DNA of 45,678 bases from positions 1 to 45,678 of the forward strand of contig CAXXRP010000009.1 of NCBI GenBank assembly GCA_963662375.2, read 5' to 3'. The position numbers and the translations under genes were made by a program. Of the stretch, positions 17,247-24,590 are shown one piece after another (the first letter of the stretch is position 1; every line of letters begins with the position of its first letter). Source of the DNA: UBA11612 sp963662375 (GTDB lineage Bacteria; Pseudomonadota; Alphaproteobacteria; Rhodospirillales; Rhodospirillaceae). The notes below the pieces were generated by a model. That model was not told the origin of the DNA, did no database searches, and saw only the letters and a list, made by a program, of their open reading frames with translations.

Positions 17247-17592
17247 CTGATGAAGCCTGCGGCTTAGCTCAGGACTATACGGCTAGAGCGAAACGGGGGG
17301 GTCCGCGGGGGACGAGGAGGATGGTTGGTGCACACAAAGGTCTTGGTAGCCCCCACGTATCTAGTGCGCAAGGCTCTCGGCGATTTCAGCCGATGCTGCC
17401 AATCTCCGCTCGCCATAGTTCCTGCGCAAGGGCGATCGAATAGCCACGTCTAGCGTGCCCGACCGGGGCCGTTTCTATGCTCTCGTGCCTTGACCGCGGC
17501 TCCGCAGTATCCGAAAACCCTTTCCAGTTGGCGGTACAAGCGGGCCGTTCGCGGCGCAGCTTTCAGTTTCTCAAATTGCAAAGGTAGCTTTC
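17247..17592. other. Gene-free stretch between EamA transporter and acetyl-CoA hydrolase
   Basis: About 346 bp without a gene I can support. On the - strand, overlapping frames near 17370-17470 have protein-like composition (for example NYGERRLAASAEIAESLAH, ending at a stop), but they have no start and no recognisable family. A G-run (GGGGGGG near 17296) is present. Divergent promoters for the two flanking genes must lie here; I cannot point to clear -35/-10 pairs. Confidence 0.4.
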
Positions 17593-18870
17593 ATGTCTGA
17601 AGTCTTGACGCCTGAGACGCTTGATCTAAAAAAAATCCTTCGGCCCGGGGATAATGTTCTCTGGGGCCAAGCTTGCGGAGAACCGCAAACTTTGACGGAG
17701 GCATTGGTGGCGCAGCGGGCCGACGTGGGACCTATTTCAGTTTATCTCGGCGCGAGCTTCACCAGCACTCTAAAGCCCGAACACACTGATCACATCAAAA
17801 TGATCGGATTTGGCGCCATGGGCACAACGCGCCGGCTTACAAAAGGCGGAGTACTGCACCTCATTCCCTGTCATATCGGCCAGGTTGCATCCTACATCGA
17901 CCAAGGTGTCGTTCCATGCGATGTGGCATTCCTTCAGGCACCCCCTCCCGATGGAGACGGTACCTATAGTTTCGGCCTAATTGCCGATTATACGCGCGCC
18001 ATGGTCAATCGAGCGCGCACAGTGGTCATCGAGGTCAACGACCAAGTTCCACAGTCGCACTGCTCCGACAGGCTGTCGCCGGACGACGTTGATTACGTCG
18101 TTCATACCTCGCGGCAGGCCGCCACTTTGGAGGCGGGCCCCATAGGTGATCTTGACCGCGCGATCGCCAAGCACACGGCGGAATACATTGACGATGGTAC
18201 TGTACTGCAGATCGGTATTGGAGCTGTTCCGGACGCGGTTATGCAGTTGCTGTTGGATCGCAGAGACCTCGGGGTTCATTCGGGCAGTGTCGGCGACGGG
18301 CTCGTCGAGCTCATGGAAAAAGGTGTTGTTACAAACGCCCGCAAGCCCATCGACAAGGGCGTTTCCATTGCCGGTGGACTGATGGGCAGCCAGCGTCTTT
18401 ATACGTATGCGCACCGCAATCCCGCGATCTCCCTGCGTCCCTCATCCTACACTCACTCCGCCGTCGTGCTCTCGCAACTGACTAAGCTGGTTACAATCAA
18501 CAGTGCTCTAGAAATCGACCTAAGCGGGCAAGTAAATGCCGAGCAAGTGGGCGATGCCTATGTGGGTGGTGTCGGTGGCCAGCCAGAGTACGTCCGCGCC
18601 GGCCACCGCTCTGAAGGTGGCCACTCAATTATGGCGCTGGCGTCAACGGCGAAAGGTGGAACGGCGTCCCGCATTTGTGCCCGCCTAACATCCCCGGTTG
18701 TGACCTCGCCGCGCACTGATGTCGATATCGTGGTTACCGAACATGGCGCGGCAGAATTGCGGGGTCAGCCCTTTGCCGAGCGCGCCAAACGGTTGATTGC
18801 CATTGCCGACCCAAAGTTCCACGAAGATTTAGAACGCGAAGCGCAAACTATCTACAAGCGCGGCTATTAA
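17593..18870 (+). CDS. Acetyl-CoA hydrolase/transferase family protein (4-hydroxybutyrate CoA-transferase-like)
   Basis: A 425-residue family I CoA-transferase of the acetyl-CoA hydrolase / 4-hydroxybutyrate CoA-transferase type. It would move CoA from acetyl-CoA or a similar donor to a carboxylate through a glutamyl-CoA intermediate. The signature block near the C-terminus is VVTEHGAAELRGQPFAERAK, and the mid-protein motif GIGAVPDAVMQLL with the SGSVGDGLVEL loop is typical. AAAGGTAG precedes the ATG. It heads the + strand half of a CoA-catabolic cluster with ScoA and ScoB downstream. Substrate is unknown; butyrate, 4-hydroxybutyrate or propionate are candidates. Confidence 0.9.
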   Translation: MSEVLTPETLDLKKILRPGDNVLWGQACGEPQTLTEALVAQRADVGPISVYLGASFTSTLKPEHTDHIKMIGFGAMGTTRRLTKGGVLHLIPCHIGQVASYIDQGVVPCDVAFLQAPPPDGDGTYSFGLIADYTRAMVNRARTVVIEVNDQVPQSHCSDRLSPDDVDYVVHTSRQAATLEAGPIGDLDRAIAKHTAEYIDDGTVLQIGIGAVPDAVMQLLLDRRDLGVHSGSVGDGLVELMEKGVVTNARKPIDKGVSIAGGLMGSQRLYTYAHRNPAISLRPSSYTHSAVVLSQLTKLVTINSALEIDLSGQVNAEQVGDAYVGGVGGQPEYVRAGHRSEGGHSIMALASTAKGGTASRICARLTSPVVTSPRTDVDIVVTEHGAAELRGQPFAERAKRLIAIADPKFHEDLEREAQTIYKRGY

Positions 18871-18929
18871 TGGACATTCCGCCTCTTGGGCATTAATCCT
18901 GAAAGGAATAAGAACGAGGAGATAGGGAC

Positions 18930-19647
18930 GTGACGACAAACAAGATTTTTCCAGACGCGAAGTCTGCTCTGACCAGCCTCTTGCGCGACGATATGATCAT
19001 TATGGCCGGCGGCTTCGGGCTTTGTGGCATCCCCGATGTGCTGATCGAGGCAATCAGGGACACGGGCGTCAAGGGTCTGACGGTGATCTCCAACAATTGC
19101 GGTATCGACGAGGTCGGCCTGGGAATTTTGCTTACGACGCGCCAAATCAAGAAGATGGTTAGTTCCTACGTGGGCGAGAATGCCACCTTCGCCAAGCAGT
19201 ATCTGGCTGGCGAGCTAGAAATCGAGTTCAACCCTCAAGGTACGCTGGCCGAACGCTGCCGCGCCGGTGGCGCCGGAATACCCGCCTTCTTTACTCCCAC
19301 CGGCTACGGCACACAGGTTTCCGAGGGCAAGGAAACGCGTGAGTTCAATGGTCGGCACTATGTTATGGAAACAGGCCTTGTCGCGGACCTCTCCCTTGTT
19401 CATGCGTGGAGGGGCGATCCTGAAGGTAATCTGGTCTACCGCATGACGGGCGCGGAACTTGAACCCAGTCATGGCAGCGGCCGGTAAGATCACTGTGGCT
19501 CAAGTGGAAGAACTTGTCGGCTTAGGCAATATCAACCCGGACCACATCATCACGCCCGGCATCTTTGTGCATCGCCTTATTAAGTTGGACAAAGTAACGA
19601 AACATATCGAGAGGCGCACCACCCGCCCGCGCGAGGCGGCTGAGTAA
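18930..19647 (+). pseudogene. scoA: CoA-transferase subunit A (ScoA), frameshifted near its 3' end
   Basis: This encodes the alpha subunit of a 3-oxoacid CoA-transferase (succinyl-CoA:acetoacetate type). The GTG start at 18930 has a good GAGGAG site. The frame shows GGFGLCGIPDVLIEAI, the NNCGIDEVGLG block and FFTPTGYGT, and then stops at 19485-19487 after a meaningless tail. The expected continuation (ARNLNPVMAAAGKITVAQVEE) is intact in the +1 frame up to 19647. Removing one G from GGG at 19448-19450 restores a normal protein of about 238 residues. The result is either a one-base insertion in the organism or a homopolymer sequencing error. The partner subunit gene 100 bp downstream is intact. 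Confidence 0.88.
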
Positions 19648-19660
19648 GGGCTTGCGTACG

Positions 19661-19747
19661 ATGGCATGGGACAGAGATCCGATGGTCGGCGCCGGCGAAG
19701 GCTGGCAACAAAAAATGCGCGGCCATCGGAAGATGAGGAGTAAATAA
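19661..19747 (+). other. 28-codon mini-ORF resembling a duplicated scoB start
   Basis: A short frame begins ATGGCATGGGACAGAGATC, nearly identical to the start of scoB 88 bp downstream (ATGTCCTGGGACAGAGATC), encoding MAWDRDPM against MSWDRDHM. After about 27 bases the similarity ends. The frame closes with TAA one base before the scoB ATG. It could be a relic of a partial tandem duplication, or a leader peptide coupled to scoB. Confidence 0.5.
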
Positions 19748-19748
19748 T

Positions 19749-20408
19749 ATGTCCTGGGACAGAGATCATATGGCCGCGCGGGCCGCGAAGGAGATTAAGG
19801 ACGGTTATTACGTCAACCTCGGCATCGGCATTCCCACACTCGTTGCTAACCATGTGCCCGAGGGTATGACGATCCAGCTGCACAGCGAGAACGGTATGCT
19901 AGGCATGGGACCGTTTCCCTTTGAAGGCGAAGAGGACGCGGATCTTATTAATGCCGGCAAACAAACCGTAACCACGCTACCCTCCACCAGCTTCTTCGAT
20001 AGCGCCGAGTCTTTCGGCATGGTGCGCGGCGGACACATTCAGTTATCTGTGCTGGGCGCTCTTCAGGTCACCAATGCAGGCGATTTGGCTAACTGGATGA
20101 TCCCGGGAAAGATGATCAAAGGCATGGGCGGCGCTATGGACTTGGTTGCCGGCGTGCAGCGTCTTGTCATTCTCATGGAGCACATCAACAAGAGCGGCGA
20201 GCACAAAATTCTGAAGGAATGCACATTGCCGCTCACTGGCAAAGGCGTGGTGGACATGGTCATTACGGATCTTTGTGTGTTCGAAGTGGGGCGTCCGGGC
20301 ATGATTCTTATGGAGCTCGCACCCGATGTGACTATCGCTGAGGTGCGTGAGAAGACCGGCCCGGAGTTCTCCGTTCACCCGGACCTTGAAAAAGGGCTCG
20401 CGGGCTAA
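19749..20408 (+). CDS. scoB: CoA-transferase subunit B (ScoB)
   Basis: The 219-residue beta subunit of a 3-oxoacid CoA-transferase, which would transfer CoA from succinyl-CoA to acetoacetate together with subunit A. The catalytic glutamate is in the SENGMLGMGPFP block near residue 46, preceded by YYVNLGIGIPTLVANHVPEG. The later segment SFGMVRGGHIQLSVLGALQV and the GMGGAMDLVAG motif are characteristic. GAGGAG lies about 10 bp upstream of the ATG. Because subunit A is frameshifted in this sequence, the complex would not form unless the frameshift is an artefact. A hairpin terminator follows directly. Confidence 0.94.
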   Translation: MSWDRDHMAARAAKEIKDGYYVNLGIGIPTLVANHVPEGMTIQLHSENGMLGMGPFPFEGEEDADLINAGKQTVTTLPSTSFFDSAESFGMVRGGHIQLSVLGALQVTNAGDLANWMIPGKMIKGMGGAMDLVAGVQRLVILMEHINKSGEHKILKECTLPLTGKGVVDMVITDLCVFEVGRPGMILMELAPDVTIAEVREKTGPEFSVHPDLEKGLAG

Positions 20409-20410
20409 AA

Positions 20411-20444
20411 ACAAAAGGGCGCGGAATTCAGCCGCGCCCTTGTT
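20411..20444. terminator. Bidirectional intrinsic terminator between scoB and the lyase
   Basis: AAGGGCGCGG (20415-20424) pairs perfectly with CCGCGCCCTT (20432-20441) around a 7-base loop. On the - strand the stem is followed by TTTTGTTTTT, a strong U-tract; on + the tail is weaker (GTTCGTATT). It separates two convergent operons. Confidence 0.85.
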
Positions 20445-20465
20445 CGTATTCGTCGTTCGCACTCT

Positions 20466-21349
20466 CTAGCTCGAGGCGGCATCCCGAAGCGCAAGGATAT
20501 ATCGTGCCTGCTTCAAGTGCGGCAGGTCGAGCATCACGCCATCTAGAGACGCCACCCCATCATTTTCGCTGGCGAACGCGTCGATAACGCGTTGGACGTG
20601 TCCCACTTCTTCATCACTTGGGCGAAATCCCTCGTGAATGATGGGCACTTGCGCCGGATGTATCGCGACCTTTCCCGTCCAGCCTTCGCGCCGAATCATT
20701 TTGCACCACTTCAACAAACCTTCGCTATCCTTGAATTCGGTAAATGCCGTATCGATGGCTTGCACCCCGGCCGCCTTCGCGCCAAGGAGACTGAGGGACA
20801 TGGCCATGCGCTAGGTAACTCGTAGGTGCCGTCCTCGTGACGGTTGCCAGCCGCACCGATTTCCGCAGCGAGATCCCAGGGGCCCCAGCACATACCGACT
20901 AAACGCGGCAGTTTTGCCTTGGCGTACTCGCCCAACGACAGTACGCCCGCACTCGACTCGCCGGCGATCGCGACGATGCGCGTGGAACCTAGTGCAACCC
21001 CGTGTTCGACTTCCAGAACATCGAGATACTTGGAGATAAGATCAACATCGTGTGGTCCGGAGGCCTTGGGCAGCATGATCCCATCCGGAGCACCGGCCAT
21101 GATTCCCGCTAGGTCTTGCAACGGTACATCGGACTCAAGGGGATTTATGCGCACGTAGTATTTGACCTTGCGGCCCGCCCGCGGACGCGACGACATAAAT
21201 GCCTTCGTCATCTCCCGGCCGATCTGTTTACGCGGCGCGGCCACGGCGTCTTCCAGATCAAAGATCAAGGCATCGGACTGAACGCCGTCCGCGTTCGATA
21301 ACTTTTTCTCGCTGTCGGCGGGAATGAAGAGCATTGAGGGTAAAATCAT
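20466..21349 (-). pseudogene. HpcH/HpaI (citrate lyase beta-like) CoA-ester lyase, frameshifted
   Basis: A CoA-ester lyase of the malyl/citramalyl-CoA lyase type. The first frame (start 21349, GGAGAGG upstream) carries MLFIPADSEKKLSNA, DALIFDLEDAVAA, YYVRINPLES and the metal-site block MCWGPWDLAAEIGA. It leaves the family after GTYELP, near 20812. The C-terminal third continues in another frame from about 20807 (SLSLLGAKAAGVQAIDT, then GKVAIHPAQVPIIHEGF). Adding one base near 20805-20815 would rejoin them into a protein of about 294 residues. As it stands the enzyme is split after most of the barrel, and activity is unlikely. It is the last gene of the - strand BKACE-MaoC-lyase set. Confidence 0.87.
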
Positions 21350-21357
21350 GACCTCTC

Positions 21358-21816
21358 CTAGTTGGCTGATTTACGTTTCTGTAAGGTTGTTCGTTTGCAC
21401 CTAGCCACCAGCTCATTTTTTTGATTGAAGGCGCGATGCTCAAGGAACACGATACCGTCCCTGGGCCGGGATTTGCTGTCACGCTTTTCCAGAACTTCCG
21501 TTTCCACGCGGATGGTATCGCCGTGGAACATTGGTTTCGGAAACCGCACTTCATCCCATCCCAGGTTCGCGACCGCCGTGCCAAGAGTTGTGTCGCCCAC
21601 TGAAATGCCGACCATCAACCCCAGCGTGAAACAACTGTTCACGATTCGTGTGCCGAACTCGGAATGTTCTTTGCAGTACTCTTCGTCCAAGTGGAGGGCT
21701 GCAGGGTTATGCGTCATCGCTGTGAACATGACGTTGTCCATCTCGGTTATGGTCCGGCGAATGGGGTGCTGAAAAATGTGTCCAACTTCGAATTCTTCAA
21801 AAAAAAGCCCTGGCAC
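21358..21816 (-). CDS. MaoC-family dehydratase
   Basis: A 152-residue single hot-dog protein of the MaoC dehydratase / (R)-hydratase group. The family motif covering THNPAALHLDEEYCKE (residues 35-50) has the catalytic-type Asn and His in place, and VNSCFTLGLMVGISVGDT and the FHGDTIRVETEVLEKRDSKS block follow. Such proteins hydrate enoyl-CoA or mesaconyl-like CoA esters. It is intact and 8 bp upstream of the frameshifted lyase on the same strand, so the two were co-transcribed. Pairing a MaoC hydratase with an HpcH/HpaI lyase is a common way to break branched C5 CoA esters such as mesaconyl/citramalyl-CoA; this use is inferred. Confidence 0.9.
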   Translation of the reverse strand: MPGLFFEEFEVGHIFQHPIRRTITEMDNVMFTAMTHNPAALHLDEEYCKEHSEFGTRIVNSCFTLGLMVGISVGDTTLGTAVANLGWDEVRFPKPMFHGDTIRVETEVLEKRDSKSRPRDGIVFLEHRAFNQKNELVARCKRTTLQKRKSAN

Positions 21817-21898
21817 CTATGCCTCCTTCGTGAATGGTTTGTACGGAAATTCGCGCGTAATTCAAATGGTCGAGGTATTTGTTGTTCGGAAATAGACT

Positions 21899-22833
21899 TT
21901 AAAAAGCCACTTGATCGCCACCCTTAAGATCAAGCATCTCGCGGGTGTCCTTTGGCGAGGCGACGCCCAGCGACAAACCCTCCAGGATGCGACGAATCTT
22001 GGTCACCTGTTCCGCATTGGACTTCGCCAAAACGCCTTTCCCAAGATATAGGCTATGTTCCAACCCGACGCGAACGTTACCTCCGAGAAGGGCGCTTTGG
22101 GTTACAAACGACATTTGATGGCGACCTGCGGCCAGCACCGACAGGTAGTAGTCCTCGCCGAATAATTTGTCGGCAATCAAGTGCATGTGCGCCGGGTTTT
22201 CAAGATCCGGACCGATGCCACCAAGTATGCCGAAAATGCATTGAATGAGAAACGGAGGTTTAACCAAACCCCGGTCCACAAAGTGGGCGAGATTGTATCA
22301 GTGTCCCACGTCATAACACTCGAATTCGAACTTCGTTCCGGAACCCTGCCCTAGATCCAGCATAATCCGCTCAAACTGGGCGAAGGTATTGCTAAGGATA
22401 AAATCTTTCGTGCTCTCCAGATATTTCTGCTCCCATGGAAATTTGAAGCTGTCGAATTTGTCCACGGCTCCGGAAATATTGAAGTTCAGCAAACCCATGT
22501 TAAGGGATGCGACTTCTGGTTTTGCAGTTACGGCTGCTTCTAGCCGCTGTTCCATAGACATGCCAAGGCCGGCGCCAGTCTAATATTTATAACCGCGTCA
22601 GTGTTTTGCTTAATCCGCGGTAGGAACTGCATAAAAATCTTAGCACTCGGTGTCGGCTGACCGGTTTCAGGATCTCTGGCATGGAGGTGGATGATGGACG
22701 CGCCCGCTTCCGCTGCGCCGACCGACTCCTCAGCGATCTCGTTGGGCGTGATGGGTAAGTGGGGCGACATGGTTGGGGTATGGATGGACCCTGTCACCGC
22801 GCAGGTGTTGATCACTTTCTTGGTTTTTCGCAT
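21899..22833 (-). pseudogene. BKACE (3-keto-5-aminohexanoate cleavage) family gene with a frameshift and a nonsense codon
   Basis: A beta-keto acid cleavage enzyme family gene, whose members condense a beta-keto acid with acetyl-CoA and release acetoacetate. The first frame (start 22833, GAGGAA upstream) has VTGSIHTPTMSPHLPITP and AGASIIHLHARDPETGQP with the metal-binding HLHARD, then goes out of frame near 22580 after INI. One missing base (ACG read as AG) restores TGAGLGMSMEQRLEA. The second frame runs through ASLNMGLLNF and FEFECYDVGH to a TGA at 22298-22300, where family members usually have Leu; YNLAHFVDRGLVKPP continues in the same frame to the normal end KGGDQVAF. Two independent lesions make a real pseudogene likely. 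Confidence 0.88.
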
Positions 22834-22884
22834 TTTTGCTGTTCCTCCCCGGTGGCAACTTAAGGCGCGGCATCTGCAAACGAT

Positions 22885-22908
22885 TTCAACACATTGTTTA
22901 GTGTTAAA
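22885..22908. promoter_or_regulatory. Inverted repeat upstream of the BKACE operon
   Basis: TTCAACAC (22885-22892) and GTGTTAAA (22901-22908) are inverted copies matching at 7 of 8 positions with an 8-base spacer. They lie 52-75 bp upstream of the BKACE start, a usual operator position. The regulator is unknown and none is encoded next to it. Could be chance. Confidence 0.35.
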
Positions 22909-22977
22909 TCAGTTAGTTAAGGGCAATTTAGCTCCGAACGTCGGTTGCGCGCACATGGTGCCGAACACTAGGTAGCC

Positions 22978-23009
22978 CTCGGCTTTTGCCGAGTCGACTA
23001 AATTTTAGT
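22978..23009. promoter_or_regulatory. Hairpin CTCGGC/GCCGAG plus 13-bp palindrome
   Basis: A perfect six-pair stem (22978-22983 with 22988-22993, TTTT loop) is followed by ACTAAATTTTAGT (22997-23009), a perfect palindrome around one T. They stand between the divergent BKACE and TrmH-type genes. The AT-rich palindrome resembles a Fur-superfamily or other dimeric-regulator site but matches no consensus I can name with confidence. Confidence 0.35.
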
Positions 23010-23121
23010 GACGCTCATAGATAGCCCCACTCGGACTCTGCGGCGGAGAATCTAAAAGTGGAAGATCGCGCGGACGGCGGGTATGACTACTACCTTAAAC
23101 CTTTAGATGAATTAGGTCGTC

Positions 23122-23691
23122 ATGCGCGGTTATTTCGGTATCGGAGTCGAGGCCATAAATAAACCGTTCAATGTGGGCAACCTGTTTCGGTCGGCACACG
23201 CATTCGGTGCCAGCTTTGTTTTCACGATCGCGGCTACGTACCGCCGATCCGAGGGCGGGCAAACCGACACGTCGGATGCCCTCGCCAATATGCCATTCTA
23301 TGACGTGCCTACCGTTGAAAACCTAGTACTGCCCAAAGGTTGTAGCCTCGTGGGGGTCGAGCTCCAGGACGACGCCGTGGAATTGCCCAGTTTCAATCAT
23401 CCGCGGTGCGCAGCCTATGTTCTCGGACCGGAAAATGATTCATTGTCTCCCGGGCTTACGGCCCGGTGTGACCACATTATCCGTATCCCCACTCGCTTTT
23501 GCCTTAACGTCGGTATTGCCGGGGTGGTTGTCATGTACGATCGCCTTGTGGCGACGCGCCGGTTTCCGCCCCGCCCGGTAATGCCAGGTGGTCCTGATGC
23601 AGCGTCTCTTGAACGATTCCGTACGCCGCCGCCCTTGGCGGAGGTGGCGCTGGCTGAACGTGATGGCTTGATAGACGACCCCCCGTCTTGA
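23122..23691 (+). CDS. TrmH/SpoU-family RNA 2'-O-methyltransferase
   Basis: A 189-residue SPOUT methyltransferase. Motif 1 is NVGNLFRSAHAFGA (residues 17-30), motif 2 is YVLGPENDSLS (about 97-107), and motif 3 is IPTRFCLNVGIAGVVVMYDR with the trefoil-knot SAM site. These enzymes methylate ribose 2'-OH in tRNA or rRNA. Members of this short alphaproteobacterial branch lack the N-terminal L30e-like domain and are not assigned to one position; TrmL-like tRNA wobble methylation is possible. The gene stands alone and is divergent from the BKACE operon. Confidence 0.92.
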   Translation: MRGYFGIGVEAINKPFNVGNLFRSAHAFGASFVFTIAATYRRSEGGQTDTSDALANMPFYDVPTVENLVLPKGCSLVGVELQDDAVELPSFNHPRCAAYVLGPENDSLSPGLTARCDHIIRIPTRFCLNVGIAGVVVMYDRLVATRRFPPRPVMPGGPDAASLERFRTPPPLAEVALAERDGLIDDPPS

Positions 23692-23777
23692 GAGGCTTGC
23701 GCTGGGACTCGTAGTTTCACACAATCACCAAATTGCAGGTATACCTTTGCGCTCAGAGCAAAAGGAATTGTCACTTC

Positions 23778-24299
23778 ATGAGTTATAGAAATTGCACCGT
23801 CCTTCTGTGCACGCTGGCGGCTGTGCTTTTCATATTGCCCGCCCATAGCCAGGAGGTAACCGCTCTTGGCCGTCATGGCGCGTGGATCGCGTACACGTAT
23901 CAAGAAAACGGGCAGCCGGTCTGCTACATGACGAGCGCGCCGACCAAGTCGGAAGGGAATTATTCGCGCCGTGGCGATGTTCAGATGCTCGTTACTCATC
24001 GCCCGAGCAGGCAAGCCTTTGATGTTATCAGCGTTGTCGCCGGATACGAGTATGAGCGCGACACGGACGTCACTTTGTCAATCGACGGCAACCGCCGTAA
24101 TTTGTTCACCAACGGTGACCGGGCATGGGCACGGGACTCGGCAACCGACCAGGCCATGACCCAGGCTATGATCAAGGGGCGTAACGGCATTGTTTCCGGC
24201 ACATCGAGTCGCGGTACTTTGACAACGGATACGTTTTCACTCGTGGGCTTCACTGCCGCTCATGAAGCTATCAGCAAGGCATGCAAGCGTCCTGATTAA
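23778..24299 (+). CDS. Invasion-associated locus B (IalB)-like secreted protein
   Basis: A 173-residue protein starting at the ATG at 23778, which has AAGGA 11 bp upstream and gives a clean Sec signal peptide (CTVLLCTLAAVLFILPAHS, cut near residue 24). The rest is a beta-rich IalB-type domain: GAWIAYTYQENGQPVCYMTS, VTHRPSRQAFDVISVVAGYEY and a single C-terminal Cys near KACKRPD that could pair with the internal Cys. IalB was named in Bartonella but is common in free-living alphaproteobacteria, where its periplasmic role is unknown. An earlier in-frame start at 23733 would spoil the signal peptide. Confidence 0.8.
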   Translation: MSYRNCTVLLCTLAAVLFILPAHSQEVTALGRHGAWIAYTYQENGQPVCYMTSAPTKSEGNYSRRGDVQMLVTHRPSRQAFDVISVVAGYEYERDTDVTLSIDGNRRNLFTNGDRAWARDSATDQAMTQAMIKGRNGIVSGTSSRGTLTTDTFSLVGFTAAHEAISKACKRPD

Positions 24300-24310
24300 A
24301 GCTCCAGGAG

Positions 24311-24480
24311 TCAAAGCCCCGCAGCGAGCATTTGCGTAATAAGACCTGCATCGCCGTCGCCGACGGCACGCCCGTCAACGGACGTGCCCCAGTGCGTTAG
24401 CCAAGAAGATCTCTTTAGCTCTCGCTAAGACGTCCACCGTCACGTTTTTTTCTTCCGCGCGTGCGTGCCCTCCAAAGGGC
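24311..24480 (-). pseudogene. Degraded coding remnant, possibly fold-type IV aminotransferase C-terminus
   Basis: The 291-bp stretch after the IalB-like gene has no intact gene, but the - strand gives protein-like segments in shifted frames. One reads NVTVDVLARAKEIFLANALG. The next reads SVDGRAVGDGDAGLITQML and ends at a TGA (24311-24313). Together these resemble the last 50-60 residues of branched-chain or D-amino-acid aminotransferases (VDxLLxADEVFLT... followed by DGRPVGDGKPGPITRRL). An upstream segment (FHDPLIAVALLAGHDMAVIL) does not fit that family. It lies directly downstream of the hydroxyacid dehydrogenase, so it may be a lost operon partner. Identification is tentative. Confidence 0.3.
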
Positions 24481-24590
24481 TACCCAGAATCACCGCCATA
24501 TCATGGCCAGCGAGCAGGGCGACAGCAATCAGCGGATCGTGAAACAGAATGGATCTGATAAGAGGCAGGGCGGTCAAGATAATGCCGCCC

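Noticed and set aside
17228..17443. A 71-codon + frame in the gap before the acetyl-CoA hydrolase
   Set aside because: Begins inside the EamA gene on the other strand, is rich in Arg/Gly/Ser from GC-rich DNA, and resembles no family.
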